A DNA stretch of 64,000 bases from contig NZ_WHNX01000003.1 in assembly GCF_009362815.1 (NCBI RefSeq), positions 62,001 through 126,000 on the forward strand. The letters are read 5' to 3'. Position 1 is the first letter of the stretch, and each line of letters begins with the position of its first letter. This document shows, piece after piece, positions 50,241-60,093 of the stretch. The notes beneath the pieces are model-generated. The model saw only the letters and a program-made list of their open reading frames with translations. It did not search any database and was not told the DNA's origin. The position numbers were made by a program, and so were the translations under genes. Origin of the DNA: Alkalibaculum sporogenes. Its GTDB lineage: Bacteria; Bacillota; Clostridia; Eubacteriales; Alkalibacteraceae.

Positions 50241-52034
50241 ATGAATACTAGAGAACAGATGAATATTGTAATAGTTGGACACGTAGATCATGGTAAAAGT
50301 ACTGTAATTGGTAGATTGTTAGCAGATACAGGTTCTCTCCCAGAGGGTAAACTTGAATCTGTAAAGGAATACTGCAAAAAGAATTCTCGACCTTTTGAAT
50401 ATGCTTTTTTATTAGATGCATTGAAAGATGAACAGGCTCAAGGGATCACTATTGATACAGCAAGGTGCTTTTTCAAAACAGAAAGTAGAGATTATATTAT
50501 TATTGATGCTCCAGGGCATATAGAATTTCTAAAAAATATGGTCACTGGAGCATCAAGGGCAGAGGCTGCGCTTCTCGTAATAGATGCGAAAGAAGGTATA
50601 GCAGAAAATTCAAAGAGGCATGGTCATATAGTCGCTATGTTAGGGATTAAGCAAGTAGTTGTACTAGTTAATAAAATGGATTTAGTGGATTTTGATGAGA
50701 ATGTTTATAATAACATACGTACTGAATTTACGCGATTTTTAAATAAGATAAATATTAATCCAGTAGAGTTTATACCTATGAGTGCTTTTGATGGGGATAA
50801 TGTAGCCGAAAAATCTTCTCGTGCTAAATGGTATGATGGACCTACAGTGTTAGAACAGTTGGATGTATTCGAAAATAAGAAAGAAAATAGTGAGCTACCA
50901 CTGCGTATGCCAGTACAAGATATCTACAAATTTACTGGAGAAGGTGACGATAGACGAATTGTAGCTGGTACTATTTTAAGTGGGACTATTCGTACAGGGG
51001 ATAAAGTGATCTTTTTACCTTCAAAAAAGAAAAGTACTATAAAAAGTATTGAAGGCTTTAATGTAAAGCACAGAGATACTGCTTATGCTGATGAAGCAAC
51101 AGGGGTAACACTTAGCACTCAAATTTACATACAACCAGGTGAATTAATGGTTAAAGCAGATGAGAAACAGCCATCTCTTAGCTCTTGCTTTAAGGTAAAT
51201 ATATTTTGGGTTGGTAAAGCACCTTTTGTAAAGAATAAAAATTATAAATTGAAAATTGGAAATATGAAAATTGGAGTTAAACTCTTAGAGATATCAAGTA
51301 TAATAGATGCAGCAGAACTTCAAATAGATACATTTAAGGATCAAGTTGAAAGGCATGATGTTGCAGAATGTATTTTGGAAACAGTAAAACCTCTAGCTTT
51401 TGATTCTATTTCAGATATTGATATGACAGGTAGATTTGTTATTGTAGATAATTATGAAATATCAGGAGGAGGAATAATACAACATAGTGTTGATAATGAG
51501 AATACCTTAATTAATTATATTGAAGATAGAGAATTTCAATGGGAGAAGGGTACTATCACTTCAGCACAGAGAAATACAGCTTATGGACATAAATCTAAGT
51601 TTATCGTTATTACCTCAGGAAATGAAGGTAATGAAAGTAGAATTCAAGACGTAGCTAAAGAGTTAGAAGAAAAATTATTTAAGATGAACTATAATGCTTA
51701 TTATCTTGGTGTAGGAAGTATTCTACAGAGTATAGCTTCAGATATAGTATTAGACTATAGAGGTAGGGATGAACAGATAAGACATATTGGAGAATTAGCT
51801 AGAATTATGACAGATTCAGGACAAATTTTTATTACCACAGTATTTAATTTAGATGATTATGAGGCAGAAAAATTAAAATTATTAAACCAACCGCATGATA
51901 TTTTAGTTATTAATATAGGGGAATCACCTTTTGACAGTTTTAAGCCAGATGCGTGCATACCTATAGAGGGTTCAGTTGACAGAGTATGTGATATTCTAAA
52001 GAATCAGGATATTATCCTTGAGTATTACCTGTAA
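50241..52034 (+). CDS. cysN: sulfate adenylyltransferase subunit 1 with degenerate APS-kinase domain
   Basis: GTPase subunit that drives APS synthesis. The N-terminal EF-Tu-like GTPase has GHVDHGKS (13-20), DAPGHIEF and NKMDLV. Two beta-barrel domains follow to about residue 445. Residues 449-597 align with APS kinase (CysC) in order: a KFIVITSG strand, [35 protein letters not shown] and [14 protein letters not shown]. The P-loop position reads SGNEGNESR instead of GLSGAGKST, so phosphotransfer is unlikely. The ATG at 50241 is preferred; an in-frame ATG at 50226 overlaps cysD. Confidence 0.93.
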   Translation: MNTREQMNIVIVGHVDHGKSTVIGRLLADTGSLPEGKLESVKEYCKKNSRPFEYAFLLDALKDEQAQGITIDTARCFFKTESRDYIIIDAPGHIEFLKNMVTGASRAEAALLVIDAKEGIAENSKRHGHIVAMLGIKQVVVLVNKMDLVDFDENVYNNIRTEFTRFLNKININPVEFIPMSAFDGDNVAEKSSRAKWYDGPTVLEQLDVFENKKENSELPLRMPVQDIYKFTGEGDDRRIVAGTILSGTIRTGDKVIFLPSKKKSTIKSIEGFNVKHRDTAYADEATGVTLSTQIYIQPGELMVKADEKQPSLSSCFKVNIFWVGKAPFVKNKNYKLKIGNMKIGVKLLEISSIIDAAELQIDTFKDQVERHDVAECILETVKPLAFDSISDIDMTGRFVIVDNYEISGGGIIQHSVDNENTLINYIEDREFQWEKGTITSAQRNTAYGHKSKFIVITSGNEGNESRIQDVAKELEEKLFKMNYNAYYLGVGSILQSIASDIVLDYRGRDEQIRHIGELARIMTDSGQIFITTVFNLDDYEAEKLKLLNQPHDILVINIGESPFDSFKPDACIPIEGSVDRVCDILKNQDIILEYYL

Positions 52035-52044
52035 ACATAATTTT

Positions 52045-52112
52045 AGAGAATAAAGTGAAACTTTATTTTGCAGGGATTTTTCTCAGAAATCTTAGTGCCC
52101 GTAGTATGGGAT
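52045..52112 (+). repeat. short, internally deleted relic of repeat C
   Basis: It holds GAATAAAGTGAAACTTTATT at its left end and CTTAGTGCCCGTAGTATGGGATAAA (in part) at its right end, matching both ends of repeat C but lacking the CGCGAA/GCCAA core between. It lies directly after cysN. Confidence 0.55.
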
Positions 52113-52150
52113 AAAAAGATGGGTCGATTTGTAAATTGACCCATCTTTTT
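52113..52150. terminator. bidirectional terminator between cysN and the DEAD-box helicase gene
   Basis: AAAAAGATGGGTC pairs with GACCCATCTTTTT with an inner ATTT/AAAT extension; A and T runs serve both strands. Confidence 0.9.
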
Positions 52151-52167
52151 ATAATGAGTTTATTGTT

Positions 52168-53451
52168 TTAACGAGAATATTTAGCTTTATCGCTTTTTCG
52201 CGTGCTACCTTTATAGGAACTCTTTGCTTTGCCCTTTCTATCCTCATAGCGTGAGGTAGCTTTGAGCGGTGCATGTTTTCGTGAATTTACTGTTTTTATT
52301 TCAGACGCTGTCTCTATTAATGGATAAGGGTGATCTTCAACTAGGGTTATGGATTTAGCTATTAACTTTTCAATACCTTTGAGCAAAGGTTTTTCTTCTT
52401 GATCACAAAATGAAATAGCAATTCCTCCAAGACCTGCTCTTCCAGTACGACCTATCCTATGTACATAGGTTTCTGGAACTTCTGGTAAATCGAAATTAAA
52501 CACATGAGATAACTCCTCGACATCTATTCCACGGGCAGCTATATCTGTTGCTACTAATATTCTGGTTTTTCTCTCTTTAAAATTATTAAGGGCCAGTTGT
52601 CTCGCATTTTGAGACTTATTTCCATGAATTGCTTGAGATTGTAGGCCTGCTTTTTCTAAAGACTTAACTATTCTATCTGCTCCATGTTTTGTCCTAGAAA
52701 ATACCAAGGCAGAGACGATAGATTTATTCTTTAGTAAGTGTATAAGTAATTGGGTTTTATTTTTTTTATTAACATAATATACTGTTTGTTTTATTAAATT
52801 AACTGTAGAAGCAACAGGTGTGATTTGTACTTTTATTGGATTTTTTAGTATAGAGTCTGCAAGTTTTGCAATTTCGTTAGGCATAGTAGCTGAAAAAAAC
52901 ATTGTTTGCCTATCATAAGGAATATACTTAATGATTTTTCTTACATCGTTAATCATTCCCATATCAAGCATAAGATCTGCCTCATCAAGTACGAAATACT
53001 TTATACTATTTAAACGGATAAACTTTTGATTTATTAAATCTAAGAGTCTTCCAGGTGTAGCTACTAAAATATCCACTCCTTTTAATAAAGCGTTAGTCTG
53101 GGGATGCTGTGATACACCACCATAGATAACTGTAGTTTTAAGACCTAAATATTTTCCGTAAGCACAAAAACTATCGTGGATTTGAATTGCTAACTCCCTA
53201 GTAGGGGCTAATACTAATGCTTTTATTTGTCTTGGTCCTTTTGTATTGATTTGATCATTTGATAGACCTTGTAGTATAGGTATTGCAAAAGCAGCAGTTT
53301 TACCTGTGCCTGTTTGAGCACATCCAAGTAAATCCATTCCTTCTAGTAAAGGTGGAATAGCTTTAGCTTGTATTGGTGTTGATGTTGTATAACCTTCGTT
53401 CTTTAAGGCCTTTTCAATAGGCTTAATTAAATTTAAGTTTTCAAATAACAA
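52168..53451 (-). CDS. DEAD-box ATP-dependent RNA helicase
   Basis: RNA helicase of 427 residues with all core motifs: Q motif near the N-terminus, AQTGTGKTAAFAIP, PTRELA, VLDEADLMLDMG, SAT, and HRIGRTGRAG. The C-terminal tail (about 375-427) is short and strongly basic (Lys/Arg/Ser), fitting RhlE/CshA-like enzymes that help ribosome assembly or RNA decay in the cold. The TTG start follows AAAGGAG. A small basic gene lies 84 bases upstream on the same strand. Confidence 0.93.
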   Translation of the reverse strand: MLFENLNLIKPIEKALKNEGYTTSTPIQAKAIPPLLEGMDLLGCAQTGTGKTAAFAIPILQGLSNDQINTKGPRQIKALVLAPTRELAIQIHDSFCAYGKYLGLKTTVIYGGVSQHPQTNALLKGVDILVATPGRLLDLINQKFIRLNSIKYFVLDEADLMLDMGMINDVRKIIKYIPYDRQTMFFSATMPNEIAKLADSILKNPIKVQITPVASTVNLIKQTVYYVNKKNKTQLLIHLLKNKSIVSALVFSRTKHGADRIVKSLEKAGLQSQAIHGNKSQNARQLALNNFKERKTRILVATDIAARGIDVEELSHVFNFDLPEVPETYVHRIGRTGRAGLGGIAISFCDQEEKPLLKGIEKLIAKSITLVEDHPYPLIETASEIKTVNSRKHAPLKATSRYEDRKGKAKSSYKGSTRKSDKAKYSR

Positions 53452-53534
53452 TATAATTTCTCCTTTTAGTTAAACAATATTTACATATAGAGTAGAAAAT
53501 TTTAAAATATATAAGATTATCCTGCGTTTTCACT

Positions 53535-53705
53535 TTATTTATCAAAACAACCGCCAGTTTTAGTGTTCTTATAGGCTTTTTTAGATCCTCCACTTGAATT
53601 TTTAATGTTTGCAGTAGGCTTTGTATTAGTATTGACCCTCTTACTATTTTGTTTCTTTTTTTCTTCAATTAATATTTTCATTCGTTTAATATTTTCAGTA
53701 GACAT
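53535..53705 (-). CDS. small basic protein ending GGCFDK
   Basis: A 56-residue frame with AAAGGAG 9 bases before its ATG. It is rich in Lys, Asn and Thr, has a helical start (MSTENIKRMKILIEEKK), a disordered middle and the C-terminal end TKTGGCFDK. I recall similar short Clostridia proteins ending GGxFDK, but I do not know a function. It is cotranscribed by position with the DEAD-box helicase, which suggests an RNA-related role, though weakly. Confidence 0.65.
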   Translation of the reverse strand: MSTENIKRMKILIEEKKKQNSKRVNTNTKPTANIKNSSGGSKKAYKNTKTGGCFDK

Positions 53706-54172
53706 ATGTTTGAACTCCTTTACCTTCCTATATGATAATTACATATTTTTTATTGTTTGCATAATTTATTGCGAATATTTTATAAATTTGTTGTTTGATT
53801 AACTAATATAACTACTCGTTAAATGTACTTATACCTATATAAAATAATATATAGACAAAAATTTTACCAAACAATTCTATTTTTACATGAGTGTTTATAG
53901 ATGATATGCTTATATAAAGATGTTTTCCAAGGCTGATATCTGAGATCTTAAGTTTTTCGAAGATACAGAATTTTACAATAGAGAATATGCATTTCATTTA
54001 AAAGTATAACTTAATAAACCAGATATGTATATAAGTAATTATATAATTTCTTAATCTATGTGTTTAATAATAAAATTGCAAGATAATCTTGAGAAAAATA
54101 GCAATGGTTATAGCTACAAAGAAATTACAAATTTACACTAATTTATTATTATGTATGATATAATATGCGAAA
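53706..54172. other. gene-free A+T-rich stretch before the tandem array
   Basis: No open frame with a ribosome site and no recognisable RNA was found. A TATAAT at 54159-54164 with only a weak -35 region may be the promoter for the array leader and the PAS-GGDEF gene. Confidence 0.45.
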
Positions 54173-54566
54173 CAGCAGATTGGCTCGCAGAATTCAAGTC
54201 ATTTTCCGTGCTTGCACGAGAAAAGGAAATGAATTCTATGAGCAAGTGCCAACGACCAAAACAGCGAAGCTGTTGAGGTGAAGTCTGCAGCAGATTGGCT
54301 CGCAGAATTCAAGTCATTTTCCGTGCTTGCACGAGAAAAGGAAATGAATTCTATGAGCAAGTGCCAACGACCAAAACAGCGAAGCTGTTGAGGTGAAGTC
54401 TGCAGCAGATTGGCTCGCAGAATTCAAGTTATTTTCCGTGCTTGCACGAGAAAAGGAAATGAATTCTATGAGCAAGTGCCAACGACGGTCACAGCGAAGC
54501 TGTTGAGGTGAAATCTGCAGCAGATTGGCTCGCAGAATTCATATCATTTTGCGTGCTTGCACGAGA
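54173..54566 (+). repeat. tandem array of a 115-bp hairpin-forming unit
   Basis: Three full copies (starting at 54173, 54288 and 54403) and a fourth partial copy (54518-54566) have an exact period of 115 bases and few changes between copies. Each unit can fold into a long hairpin: TTGGC with GCCAA, GAATTCA with TGAATTC, CATTT with AAATG, and a CGTG-CTTG-CACG tip, then a separate CAGC-GAA-GCTG hairpin. It fills the leader of the following GGDEF gene. On the minus strand it reads GAGCCAATCTGCTGCAGAC, close to GAGCCAAGCGTCTGC of repeat A. Confidence 0.92.
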
Positions 54567-54583
54567 AAATAGGGGGAAGTTAT

Positions 54584-56059
54584 TTGTTTAATAAACTTAT
54601 TAAAAGCTATAGATTAAGAAAAAGCAGAAAACTTATTATAGCAATGAAAAGTTTAGAAAATATACCTGATGGAGTTTTTTGGGTAGATAAAAATAGACAA
54701 ATCATGTATGTTAATAGTTCAGCCTGTAAAACATTAGGGTACAGTAAAAGTGATTTGATGGCAATGACGGTAGGTGAAATTGACGGCTCAGAAGAGTATA
54801 AAGAGATAGAAAATTATAAACAATTACAAAATGATATTAAAGAGGGAGAAATAACTCATTTTACCACATACCATAAGCATTCAGATGGACATTTAATTCC
54901 CGTAGAAATAGTATCTGCTAGTATCGAATTAGGAGAACAAGATATGGGATTAGCTATAGTAAGGGATATTACAGAGCGAATTAAACTTGAAAATGAAATA
55001 AATAACGCTTACATCCATTTATCACTTTTAAATCAAATATACGAGTTCAGTGAGACTAATATAGAAGAATTAGATATTCAGAGTTTATTAAATCAAACTA
55101 TCGGGCTACTGCAAAAAGAATTTAAGGGTAGTGGTATCGTATTTCATTTATATAATGATTGTCGCAATGAATTAATTTTGTATGATAGCATAGGTTTAGA
55201 GAAAGAAATAAAAAGTAAACTAAAAACTTTACCTAAAGAGTTTATTAGGAAATCGAATATAGATTATTCATACAGTTTTAATTATAATGAATTTATTACA
55301 GAGGAGGAATTAGCGCTTTTAATTAATAGTGATTATTTAAACTCCACATTTTCTCCTATTTTCGTCAATAAAAAGTTTTATGGTGGAATTAGTATACTTA
55401 ACAAAGACAGTCAGTTTATCAATGTAAAGAATAAAGAACTAGTCGCATCAGTATGTACACAATTAAGTACAATAATTAAGAATCTACAACTTAGAATCAC
55501 TTTAAACGATGAGCTAGATAAACATAAAAAGACAGGAGAAATGCTCAAAGAAGTTAATGATGAATTAGAAAAGTCTGCTTACTTAGATCAGTTAACTAAT
55601 GTATGGAATAGAAGGTATCTTTTAAATAATGTCAATGCTCAAATAGATATGATTAATAGCCAACAAAGTAAAATAGCGCTCTTGCTGCTTGATATTGATT
55701 ATTTTAAACATATTAACGATAACTTCGGTCATAAGGTAGGTGATGATGTTCTTATTGAATTTGCAAATCTAATAAAAAATCAGATTCGCAGTAGTGATAT
55801 ATTAACTCGTTGGGGTGGAGAAGAATTCCTAGTTTTAGCTCCTCATATGAATGCACATGATGCTATGCAATATGCAGAGAGACTTAGAAAATCCGTGGCA
55901 GAACATAAATTTAGTATTATAGGTTCAATGACTGTAAGCATTGGAGTTGCAGAATTAGTAGAATTTGAAAGTTTAGATTGTTGGATAAATAGAGTTGATA
56001 GTGCACTATATATAGCTAAGGATTCAAATAGAAATAAAGTAGTATTAAGTGAAGTATAA
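54584..56059 (+). CDS. diguanylate cyclase with PAS and GAF-like sensor domains
   Basis: Predicted cytoplasmic c-di-GMP synthase of 491 residues: PAS domain (about 20-135, with NIPDGVFWVDKNRQIMYVN in part), GAF-like region (about 150-300), coiled coil, then GGDEF domain (about 325-490) with RWGGEEFLVLAP. RSSD five residues before GGEEF is the RxxD inhibitory site, so product feedback is likely. The TTG at 54584, after AGGGGGAAG, avoids starting inside the last repeat unit. It could feed the c-di-GMP riboswitches at 27.4-27.9 kb. Confidence 0.92.
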   Translation: MFNKLIKSYRLRKSRKLIIAMKSLENIPDGVFWVDKNRQIMYVNSSACKTLGYSKSDLMAMTVGEIDGSEEYKEIENYKQLQNDIKEGEITHFTTYHKHSDGHLIPVEIVSASIELGEQDMGLAIVRDITERIKLENEINNAYIHLSLLNQIYEFSETNIEELDIQSLLNQTIGLLQKEFKGSGIVFHLYNDCRNELILYDSIGLEKEIKSKLKTLPKEFIRKSNIDYSYSFNYNEFITEEELALLINSDYLNSTFSPIFVNKKFYGGISILNKDSQFINVKNKELVASVCTQLSTIIKNLQLRITLNDELDKHKKTGEMLKEVNDELEKSAYLDQLTNVWNRRYLLNNVNAQIDMINSQQSKIALLLLDIDYFKHINDNFGHKVGDDVLIEFANLIKNQIRSSDILTRWGGEEFLVLAPHMNAHDAMQYAERLRKSVAEHKFSIIGSMTVSIGVAELVEFESLDCWINRVDSALYIAKDSNRNKVVLSEV

Positions 56060-56060
56060 T

Positions 56061-56095
56061 AAAGCTGCTATAACTTTAATAAGTATAGCAGCTTT
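56061..56095. terminator. terminator between PAS-GGDEF and the second P-type ATPase
   Basis: AAAGCTGCTATA pairs with TATAGCAGCTTT; the flanking T run is modest. Confidence 0.7.
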
Positions 56096-56110
56096 GTTGT
56101 ATTTACAGAG

Positions 56111-58792
56111 TTATTGAGTCTTAGCCTTAGTTGGTATAAGTCTATAGGATTGAACTAACACGGTAGGGATTAGTGACCCTAATACAATAATAAACCATTT
56201 ATATGAATCCAGGGGCATCGTTCCTATAACTGTATTGAAAAATGGAACATACACTACTATTAGCTGAAGCAAAACAGAACTTACTAATGCTCCTATTAAA
56301 TATGGATTTCTAAGTAGACTTTTATCTATACCAAAGCTATTTTTATGTCTAACATTAAATATATGAAAAAGTTGTCCAAAAGCCATAGTAGAGAAAGTCA
56401 TGGTTCTACATATTTCAATTGAATAACCTTGAGAGATACCATAAACAAAGACTGCTAATGAGCCAAGACTTATTAATATTCCGTTTCCAGCTATTTTTAA
56501 TAGAAATTTTTTATTTACTATAGAAGCTTTCGGATCTCGAGGTTTTCTCTGCATAATATCTGATTCTCCAGGTTCCCAAGCTAGAGACATTGCTGGCAGT
56601 ATATCTACTACCAAGTTTAACCAAAGAATCTGAAGAGCTAAAATCGGCATTGGTAACCTAAATATAATGGTTAAAAGTACTGCTAAGATTTCAACTACAT
56701 TACAAGAAAATAAAAAATATACAAATTTTTCTATATTTTCAAAGATAACTCTACCTTCTTTTACTGCATCGACGATAGTTGAGAATTTATCATCGGTGAG
56801 AATCATGTCAGAGGCATCTTTAGCTACTTCAGTACCTCTTATTCCCATTGCAATACCAATATCAGCTCCATTTAAAGCAGGGGCATCATTGACACCATCT
56901 CCCGTCATTGCAGTTACTTGGTTATCTATGTTTAAAGCTTTTACAATCTGAAGTTTATTTTCAGGTGAGACTCTAGCAAAAATTGAAGTAGTCATGATTT
57001 CTTTTGCCAATTGATCTACAGACATATTATCCATTTCTTTGCCTGTTATTACTTTAGTAGCATTTGATATACCGACTTTGTCTGCAATTATTCTAGCTGT
57101 TTTAGGATGGTCTCCAGTAATCATAATTACTCTTATACCAGCATCTTGTGTTTCTTTAATAGCTTGTTTAACATCTTCTCTAGGAGGATCAATAATTCCT
57201 GTAAAACCAAGTAAGTCTATACCTTTTGTCATATGGATACGCATAGATTCTTCAGAACCATTTCCATCGTACCCTTTTATCTCCGCAATAGCTAAAACTC
57301 TCATCCCTTTTTCAGCAAAACTTTCGTTTACACCTGTTAATTCTTTAATTTTATCGTTGTCAAAGTTTGCCAAGTCTATAAGAACATCAGGTGCACCTTT
57401 AAGATACATTGTTTTAGTTCCGTCTTCATGCATGTAAGCGGTAGCCATGAATTTCTCTTTAGAACTAAATGGAATTTCTCCGATTCTTTTATATCCATTT
57501 TTTTCAAGTATAGATTTTTCTATAGAAGCTTTTTTTCCTAGTACTATTAATCCACCTTCAGTAGGATCACCAATGACACGATATTCATTATTTTCATTTA
57601 CAATGGTAGCATTGCTACAAAGTACTCCCGCGATAATTAAGGAGTTTAAGCTTGATTCTGATTTAGGCTCAATGACATTACCATCCTCAGAGATATCTCC
57701 CTTAGGAACATATCCCAAACCTTCTATTTCGTATTGTTTTTTATCAGAAGTATAAACAACTTTAACTGTCATTTGGTTCTCTGTTAATGTACCTGTCTTA
57801 TCTGTGCAGATTACCGTTGTCGAGCCTAGTGTTTCAACAGCTGACAGGCTTTTAACCAACGCGTTATGAGTTGACATAGTTTTCATACCTACTGCAAGGG
57901 TAATAGTAGATACAGCAGGTAAAGCTTCTGGAATAGCAGCAATAGCTAAAATAACCCCTATCTTAATAACTGAGTAGATTTCATCTCCAGATAATATTCC
58001 TACGATGGAAACTACTAAAGCTACAAATGCAGCGAAAATTATAAGAGCTTTTCCAAGGCGATCTAATTGTATTTCAAGGGGAGTAGAACTCTTTTCATTG
58101 TTATTGAGCATATCACTTATTTTACCAATTTCTGTATCCATGCCTGTTGCAGTTATTATTGCATAAGCATTACCACGAGTGGCAGCAGTTCCTGTATAAA
58201 CCATGTTTTTTCTATCTCCGATAGTAGTGTCGTCTTCTGCCAAAAAATCGTGTTCTTTTTCAACGGCTTCAGCTTCACCAGTTAAAGCTGACTCAATAGA
58301 TGCAAAGTTTTTACTTTCAATAATTCTTGCATCTGCTGTTATAGAATCGCCTGTTTCTATAAATATTAAATCGCCAAATACAAGTTTTGAAGATTCAATT
58401 TCAATAATTTCAGAATCTCTTTTTACTTTAGATACTGTTTTTATCATATTCTGAAGTGATTCTACAGATTTTTGAGCTTTATATTCTGAAATAAAGCCTG
58501 ATAACACAGCTATAACTACTGCTACGATTATTGCAAAACCCTCAATAGGGTCTCCCATTAGAAAGGAAACAACAGAAGCTAAAATAAGAAGATATACAAT
58601 TATATTATTTATATTATCAAATAAAATTTTCAATACAGAAATCTTTTCACCTGATTCTATAATATTAGCGCCAAACTCACTTAATCTTTTTTGAGCTTCT
58701 TCTGAACTTAAGCCTGAGTCTAGATTAGAATTAGTATGTCTAACGATTTCGTCAATTGACATGGTATAAGGGTTTTTGATTTTGCTGTTCAT
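56111..58792 (-). CDS. P-type II cation-transporting ATPase (paralogue)
   Basis: SERCA-like ATPase of 893 residues: LTGEAEAVEK actuator region, PEALP in M4, the phosphorylation motif TDKTGTLT, TGDHPKTA, TGDGVNDAPAL and a C-terminal cation-ATPase domain. Compared with the paralogue at 23694-26357, M4 has Ala for Gly in PE(A/G)LP. No yybP-ykoY element precedes it, so the two pumps are regulated differently. The ion (Ca2+, or possibly Na+ or K+) cannot be decided. AAAGGAG precedes the ATG. Confidence 0.92.
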   Translation of the reverse strand: MNSKIKNPYTMSIDEIVRHTNSNLDSGLSSEEAQKRLSEFGANIIESGEKISVLKILFDNINNIIVYLLILASVVSFLMGDPIEGFAIIVAVVIAVLSGFISEYKAQKSVESLQNMIKTVSKVKRDSEIIEIESSKLVFGDLIFIETGDSITADARIIESKNFASIESALTGEAEAVEKEHDFLAEDDTTIGDRKNMVYTGTAATRGNAYAIITATGMDTEIGKISDMLNNNEKSSTPLEIQLDRLGKALIIFAAFVALVVSIVGILSGDEIYSVIKIGVILAIAAIPEALPAVSTITLAVGMKTMSTHNALVKSLSAVETLGSTTVICTDKTGTLTENQMTVKVVYTSDKKQYEIEGLGYVPKGDISEDGNVIEPKSESSLNSLIIAGVLCSNATIVNENNEYRVIGDPTEGGLIVLGKKASIEKSILEKNGYKRIGEIPFSSKEKFMATAYMHEDGTKTMYLKGAPDVLIDLANFDNDKIKELTGVNESFAEKGMRVLAIAEIKGYDGNGSEESMRIHMTKGIDLLGFTGIIDPPREDVKQAIKETQDAGIRVIMITGDHPKTARIIADKVGISNATKVITGKEMDNMSVDQLAKEIMTTSIFARVSPENKLQIVKALNIDNQVTAMTGDGVNDAPALNGADIGIAMGIRGTEVAKDASDMILTDDKFSTIVDAVKEGRVIFENIEKFVYFLFSCNVVEILAVLLTIIFRLPMPILALQILWLNLVVDILPAMSLAWEPGESDIMQRKPRDPKASIVNKKFLLKIAGNGILISLGSLAVFVYGISQGYSIEICRTMTFSTMAFGQLFHIFNVRHKNSFGIDKSLLRNPYLIGALVSSVLLQLIVVYVPFFNTVIGTMPLDSYKWFIIVLGSLIPTVLVQSYRLIPTKAKTQ

Positions 58793-58939
58793 AGAATTCT
58801 CCTTTTTAGATTAATTATTTACATAGATAAATTTTATTTAAAATATTTAATTTGATATTTATTGATTAATAAAAATATGTATATATGATACACGTAAAAT
58901 GAGATATTTAAGCAACTTATTCAATTGTAAAACAAAATA

Positions 58940-59746
58940 TTAATTAAGGCTAGCGCCACATTTAGAACAAAAATGATTATCACCAGAATATTTTGAATTG
59001 CATTTATTACAAAATTTTGTCGGCAGTGGATTTTTTGATGTATGGGCTAGTTCACTAGTAATAATGCCAGTAGGTACAGCTATAATTCCATATGCAATAA
59101 TCATTAGTAAGCTGGAGAGTATTTTACCTAAAGGAGTTTGAGGAGAAATATCTCCATAGCCTACTGTGGAAATCGTGACAATAGCCCAATACATAGATTC
59201 TGGGATATTATCAAAACCATTTTCAGGCCCTTCAATAATATACATCATTGAGCCAACAATAATGACTATAAATAGTATTGTAAAGAGAAAGACGCTAATT
59301 TTGGCTTTACTAGCTTTAAGTGCACGAAGTAATTGACTGGATTCATCAATATAGCGCCCCATTTTTAAAATGCTGAATAATCTAAGTAATCTAAAAACTC
59401 GTATAACTACGAGGAAACGCATTTGAGGTAATACAAAAGCTAAATATGTTGGTATAATAGCTAACAAATCAATAATTCCAAAAAAACTAAAGAGATAAGT
59501 AAATCTCTTTTTAACAACTAAAAGTCTTAGTATATACTCTATAGTGAAGATTATTACAAAGAACCAACCTAATATTGTTAACAATGTTCCATAAGAAAAT
59601 CTAATGATATCTACACTTTCAGCAATAATTACAATACTATTTGCGACAATTATAAGTATTAATACAATATCAAAGGCTTTTCCTGCTGGAGTTTCAGTTC
59701 CAAATATAATATTACGAATTATATCTTTTATTCTTTTGTAGTTCAT
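58940..59746 (-). CDS. voltage-gated-type potassium channel with C-terminal zinc ribbon
   Basis: Six-helix ion channel of 268 residues. It has an S4-like stretch with regularly spaced arginines (VIRVFRLLRLF) and the K+ selectivity filter TISTVGYGDIS. The tail has a CNKC...CSKCG zinc ribbon in the last 25 residues (four cysteines). The zinc ribbon replaces the RCK domain of many bacterial channels and may serve assembly or sensing. It is divergent from the ZIP transporter gene. Confidence 0.9.
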   Translation of the reverse strand: MNYKRIKDIIRNIIFGTETPAGKAFDIVLILIIVANSIVIIAESVDIIRFSYGTLLTILGWFFVIIFTIEYILRLLVVKKRFTYLFSFFGIIDLLAIIPTYLAFVLPQMRFLVVIRVFRLLRLFSILKMGRYIDESSQLLRALKASKAKISVFLFTILFIVIIVGSMMYIIEGPENGFDNIPESMYWAIVTISTVGYGDISPQTPLGKILSSLLMIIAYGIIAVPTGIITSELAHTSKNPLPTKFCNKCNSKYSGDNHFCSKCGASLN

Positions 59747-60093
59747 TGTTTAGCGGCTCACCTTGCTTTCTATATTTGCAACGTTATAGCATTACATACA
59801 ATTTTAATTCTATTATAAATACTCGAATTAGTCAAAGGCAGGAAGAAGAATTGATTTCCATGATGCTCATATTGACGAAACAAGTAAACTATTTATATTG
59901 TATAATAATACTTAACTTTTTAGAGTTAATACAGCAATAGATTTAACAGTAGAGAGTAATAATTTTGAGTTATAATATTTCATAGTAGGACAATAAAAAT
60001 TTGTATATAATAAATTGAATAGAGTGATTTAGCAATAGGAAATAGGGTAAGTATGCTTATTATAGAACATTGTAGATATTGGAGGAAAATAAA
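59747..60093. other. divergent intergenic region between channel and ZIP transporter
   Basis: A 347-base stretch upstream of both genes, so it must contain both promoters. TATAAT-like hexamers occur near 59971 and 60006, but neither has a good -35. A short open frame here (59746-59940) has no ribosome site and looks accidental. Confidence 0.4.

Noticed and set aside
54173-54566. CRISPR-like tandem repeats
   Set aside because: The unit is 115 bases and copies are contiguous with no unique spacers; no cas genes are present.
59746-59940. 64-residue open frame upstream of the ZIP gene
   Set aside because: No ribosome site; the protein has no conserved look and overlaps the channel gene promoter region.
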